Positions 61,498 to 64,000 of a DNA stretch of 64,000 bases are shown in pieces. This stretch comes from an uncultured Polaribacter sp. (GTDB taxonomy: Bacteria > Bacteroidota > Bacteroidia > Flavobacteriales > Flavobacteriaceae), in assembly GCF_947503855.1 (NCBI RefSeq), contig NZ_CANNFF010000003.1, forward strand, positions 62,001 to 126,000, written 5' to 3'. How positions within the stretch are numbered: the first letter of the stretch is position 1; each line of letters begins with the position of its first letter. Both the position numbers and the translations under genes were made by a program. Under the pieces are notes generated by a model. The model was not told the origin of the DNA, did no database searches, and saw only the letters and a list, made by a program, of their open reading frames with translations.

Positions 61498-62106
61498 ATG
61501 GCTTTTCAATTACCAGAATTAGGATATGCACATGATGCATTAGAACCACATATTGATGCAAAAACTATGGAAATTCACCATGGCAAACATCACAATGGAT
61601 ATACAACAAAATTAAATGCAGCAATAGAAGGTACTGATTTAGAAGGTAAATCTATTGAAAATATTTTAACAAATTTAGACATGAGTAATAGTGCTGTTAG
61701 AAATAACGGTGGTGGTTATTATAATCACTCTTTGTTCTGGACAGTTATGAATCCAAAAGACAAAGGTACTTTATCTGGTGAATTAAAAGATGCTATTGAA
61801 GCCGCTTTTGGTTCTAAAGAAGAATTTATGGATGCTTTTTCTAAAGCAGCAGCTACACAATTTGGTTCTGGTTGGGCTTGGTTATGTGTGCTTCCTGGAG
61901 GAAAAGTAGAAGTTTGTTCTACACCTAATCAAGATAACCCATTAATGCCTGGCGTTACTTGTGGAGGAACACCTATTTTAGGTTTAGATGTTTGGGAACA
62001 CGCATATTACTTAAATTACCAAAACAGAAGACCAGATTATATTGATGCTTTCTTTAAATTAATCAATTGGAATGAAGTTGAAAGACGCTACGCTGAAGCT
62101 AAATAA
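61498..62106 (+). CDS. Superoxide dismutase (Fe/Mn)
   Basis: A 202-residue cytoplasmic enzyme. Metal ligands are seen in [18 protein letters not shown] and [13 protein letters not shown] (Asp, His). Sequence around GSGWAWLCV and the ligand shells fits the Fe/Mn family; the metal cannot be fixed from sequence. No signal peptide. It is monocistronic with its own terminator. Confidence 0.95.
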   Translation: MAFQLPELGYAHDALEPHIDAKTMEIHHGKHHNGYTTKLNAAIEGTDLEGKSIENILTNLDMSNSAVRNNGGGYYNHSLFWTVMNPKDKGTLSGELKDAIEAAFGSKEEFMDAFSKAAATQFGSGWAWLCVLPGGKVEVCSTPNQDNPLMPGVTCGGTPILGLDVWEHAYYLNYQNRRPDYIDAFFKLINWNEVERRYAEAK

Positions 62107-62130
62107 ATTTCAGCATTTTATATATACGCA

Positions 62131-62160
62131 AAAAGCATCCAATAAATTGGATGCTTTTTT
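62131..62160. terminator. Bidirectional terminator between sod and purF
   Basis: AAAAGCATCCAA / TTGGATGCTTTT with a TAAA loop and T runs on both strands. Confidence 0.85.
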
Positions 62161-62185
62161 TATGCGTTCTAAAACTTGATTGAGG

Positions 62186-64000
62186 TTAATAAGCTCTTTT
62201 ATCGTTTCCTTCATAAAAGTTTATAAAGGCTTCATTTACTACTCTATGACCTCCAGGAGTTGGGTAATTTCCTGTAAAATACCAATCTCCTAAATTATCT
62301 GGACAAGCTTTATGTAAGCCTTCTATAGATTGATAAATTACCTCTACTTCTGCTTTTATATCTTTTGTTTTTAGCATTTCTGCAATTTTTGCTGAAATTT
62401 GTTCAGCTGAAAAAGGTTTATAAATTTCTTTTACATGATTTACAATACCTTCATCTTCAGTTTTTTGTTGTGCTTTCGATTTTTTATAAACTTCGTCTAT
62501 AATATGTTCTTGATTGGTGTCTTTTAACAAAGCAATAGCTGCTTTAAATGCAATAAAGGCATCTATTCTTGCCATATCTATACCATAACAATCTGGATAA
62601 CGAATTTGCGGTGCAGAAGAAACTACTACTATTTTTTTAGGACTTAATCTGTCTAAAATTTTAATAATACTCTTTTTTAAAGTAGTACCACGTACAATAC
62701 TATCGTCTATAATTACCAAATTATCTGTAGGTTTTACAACCCCATAAGTTACATCGTAAACGTGTTCTACCAAATCATCTCTACTGCTATCATCTGCAAT
62801 AAATGTTCTTAATTTTGCATCTTTGATTGCAATTTTTTCAAAACGGGGTCTTTCAGATAAAATTTGAGTTACTTTTTCTGCAGATAATTGTTTTCCACCA
62901 GCTAAGATTTTAGCTGTTTTTTGCTGATTTAATAGATCTTCTGCAGCTTCTGTCATCCCATAAAAAGAAGTTTCTGCCGTATTGGGTATGTAAGAAAAAA
63001 CAGTATTTGAAACATCACTATCAATTGATTTTAAAATTTCTGGAAATACAAATTTTCCTAAATTTTTTCTTTCTTCGTAAATACTTGCATCACTACCTCT
63101 AGAAAAATAAATACGCTCAAAAGAACAGGCCTTTTTTTCTCTTGGTTCTAACACTTGTTTGATAGATGTTTTACCACTTTTTTTAATAATTAATGCATGC
63201 CCTCTTTCTAATTCTTTAATTTCATCAATATTTACATTAAAAACGGTTTGTATTACTGGTCTTTCTGATGCTACAACTACCACTTCATCATCTTCATAAA
63301 AATAAGTAGGCCTAATTCCATTTGGGTCTCTTAACACAAAAGCATCTCCATGGCCTACTAAACCAGCCATTGCATAACCACCATCCCAATTTTTAGAAGA
63401 GCGTTTTAAAACTTTTTTAAGGCTTAAATTTTCTTCTATAAATGGCGATGCATCTTTTTTACTGAAGCCTTTTTTCTTTGCTTTTTGGTATAATTTAGCC
63501 ACTTCATCTTCTAAAAAATGACCAATTTTTTCCATTACAGTTACCGTATCTGTAAACTCTTTTGGATGCTGCCCTAACTCTATCAATTCTTCTAATAATT
63601 GTTTAGAGTTGGTCATATTAAAATTACCTGCAACTATTAAATTTTGATGTTTCCAGTTACTTTGACGTAAAAAAGGATGCACACTTTCTATGCTGTTTTT
63701 ACCAAAAGTTCCGTAACGAACGTGTCCTAAAAAAAGGTTTCCTACATAAGGCATATTTTCTTCTTGCCAAGTAACATCGTCTTTTTTATCTGGGTTTTGC
63801 TCTAAAACACCATTTAAACGCTGGTTAATTTGTGCAAAAATATCTTGTATGGGTTGTGGCTGGTTAGATCTAACTCTACTAATGTACCTTGTACCTGGTG
63901 CCACATTATATTTTATACTTGCAAAACCAGCACCATCTTGACCACGGTTGTGTTGTTTTTCCATCAATAAATACATTTTGTTAATTCCGTAAAAAGCAGA
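62186..64000 (-). CDS. purF: Amidophosphoribosyltransferase (partial, runs off the right edge)
   Basis: The enzyme of the first step of purine synthesis; 5' part missing. The frame continues past Met 63976 to the window end with SAFYGINKM, so the true start and the catalytic N-terminal Cys lie outside. Inside are the glutaminase part (KQHNRGQDGAGFAS, FLGHVRYGTFG, GGYAMAGLVG, DPNGIRP) and the PRTase part with DDSIVRGTTL. The Bacteroidetes form is long (over 600 residues). Its direction is opposite to sod. Confidence 0.93.
   Translation of the reverse strand, partial: SAFYGINKMYLLMEKQHNRGQDGAGFASIKYNVAPGTRYISRVRSNQPQPIQDIFAQINQRLNGVLEQNPDKKDDVTWQEENMPYVGNLFLGHVRYGTFGKNSIESVHPFLRQSNWKHQNLIVAGNFNMTNSKQLLEELIELGQHPKEFTDTVTVMEKIGHFLEDEVAKLYQKAKKKGFSKKDASPFIEENLSLKKVLKRSSKNWDGGYAMAGLVGHGDAFVLRDPNGIRPTYFYEDDEVVVVASERPVIQTVFNVNIDEIKELERGHALIIKKSGKTSIKQVLEPREKKACSFERIYFSRGSDASIYEERKNLGKFVFPEILKSIDSDVSNTVFSYIPNTAETSFYGMTEAAEDLLNQQKTAKILAGGKQLSAEKVTQILSERPRFEKIAIKDAKLRTFIADDSSRDDLVEHVYDVTYGVVKPTDNLVIIDDSIVRGTTLKKSIIKILDRLSPKKIVVVSSAPQIRYPDCYGIDMARIDAFIAFKAAIALLKDTNQEHIIDEVYKKSKAQQKTEDEGIVNHVKEIYKPFSAEQISAKIAEMLKTKDIKAEVEVIYQSIEGLHKACPDNLGDWYFTGNYPTPGGHRVVNEAFINFYEGNDKRAY

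Overview
The window reads as chromosomal DNA of a marine-type Flavobacteriaceae bacterium, close to Polaribacter or Tenacibaculum in style. The grounds are very AT-rich sequence, almost no Shine-Dalgarno sites, promoters of the Bacteroidetes type (TTG, 19-21 bp, TAnnTTTG), and family architectures typical of the phylum: split MetH, sulfite reductase with a HEPN-like tail, OlsF-type ornithine lipid synthase, short PEP carboxylase, DUF58 protein and DUF4369/TlpA lipoprotein. Everything here is read from sequence; no database search was possible.

Layout. 0-14.7 kb is core: a glycosyltransferase, a haem-binding-domain protein, lpdA, a decayed outer-membrane gene, pabB, tilS, a TlpA-like lipoprotein paired with DsbD, ppc and a YifB/ComM ATPase. 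14.70-22.47 kb is a 7.7 kb integrated island in the 3' end of tRNA-Asp. It is bounded by 55-bp direct repeats with one mismatch, has a tyrosine recombinase at the left end and subterminal AGTCCCC arm-type repeats at both ends. It carries an unknown lipoprotein, a beta-barrel protein and a tight four-gene operon (CsgG-like, small lipoprotein, DUF4810, DUF799/GNA1162-like). It also has 1.7 kb of non-coding DNA with a 302-bp tandem repeat that looks like decayed coding sequence. 22.5-24.3 kb: tRNA-Asp, a DUF58 protein and trxA.

24.3-48.6 kb is a large sulfur amino-acid region. metF and the two halves of metH lie behind a SAM-I riboswitch. cysM, cysE and a ferredoxin follow. Next come ferredoxin-NADP reductase, siroheme synthesis (precorrin-2 dehydrogenase, cobA), sulfite reductase, cysN, cysD, cysH and a DUF2061 protein, from a promoter with possible Rrf2-type operators. 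An Rrf2 regulator, metZ, a trifunctional MetX-aspartate kinase-homoserine dehydrogenase and metY follow behind a second SAM-I riboswitch. metK is divergent behind a SAM-II-like riboswitch. Together these genes take sulfate to sulfide, cysteine, homocysteine, methionine and SAM, with SAM feeding back through three leader RNAs of two classes.

48.7-64 kb is core again: a zinc metalloprotease, an MscS channel, a Spy-like secreted protein, a gamma carbonic anhydrase, an in-frame PLP-enzyme/glucosaminidase fusion, olsF, lysC, a GNAT acetyltransferase, fbp, sod, and purF running off the right edge. Short palindromic and REP-like repeats are scattered between genes, and in at least three places they appear to form part of a coding start (cysN, metH C-terminal half, metX-thrA).
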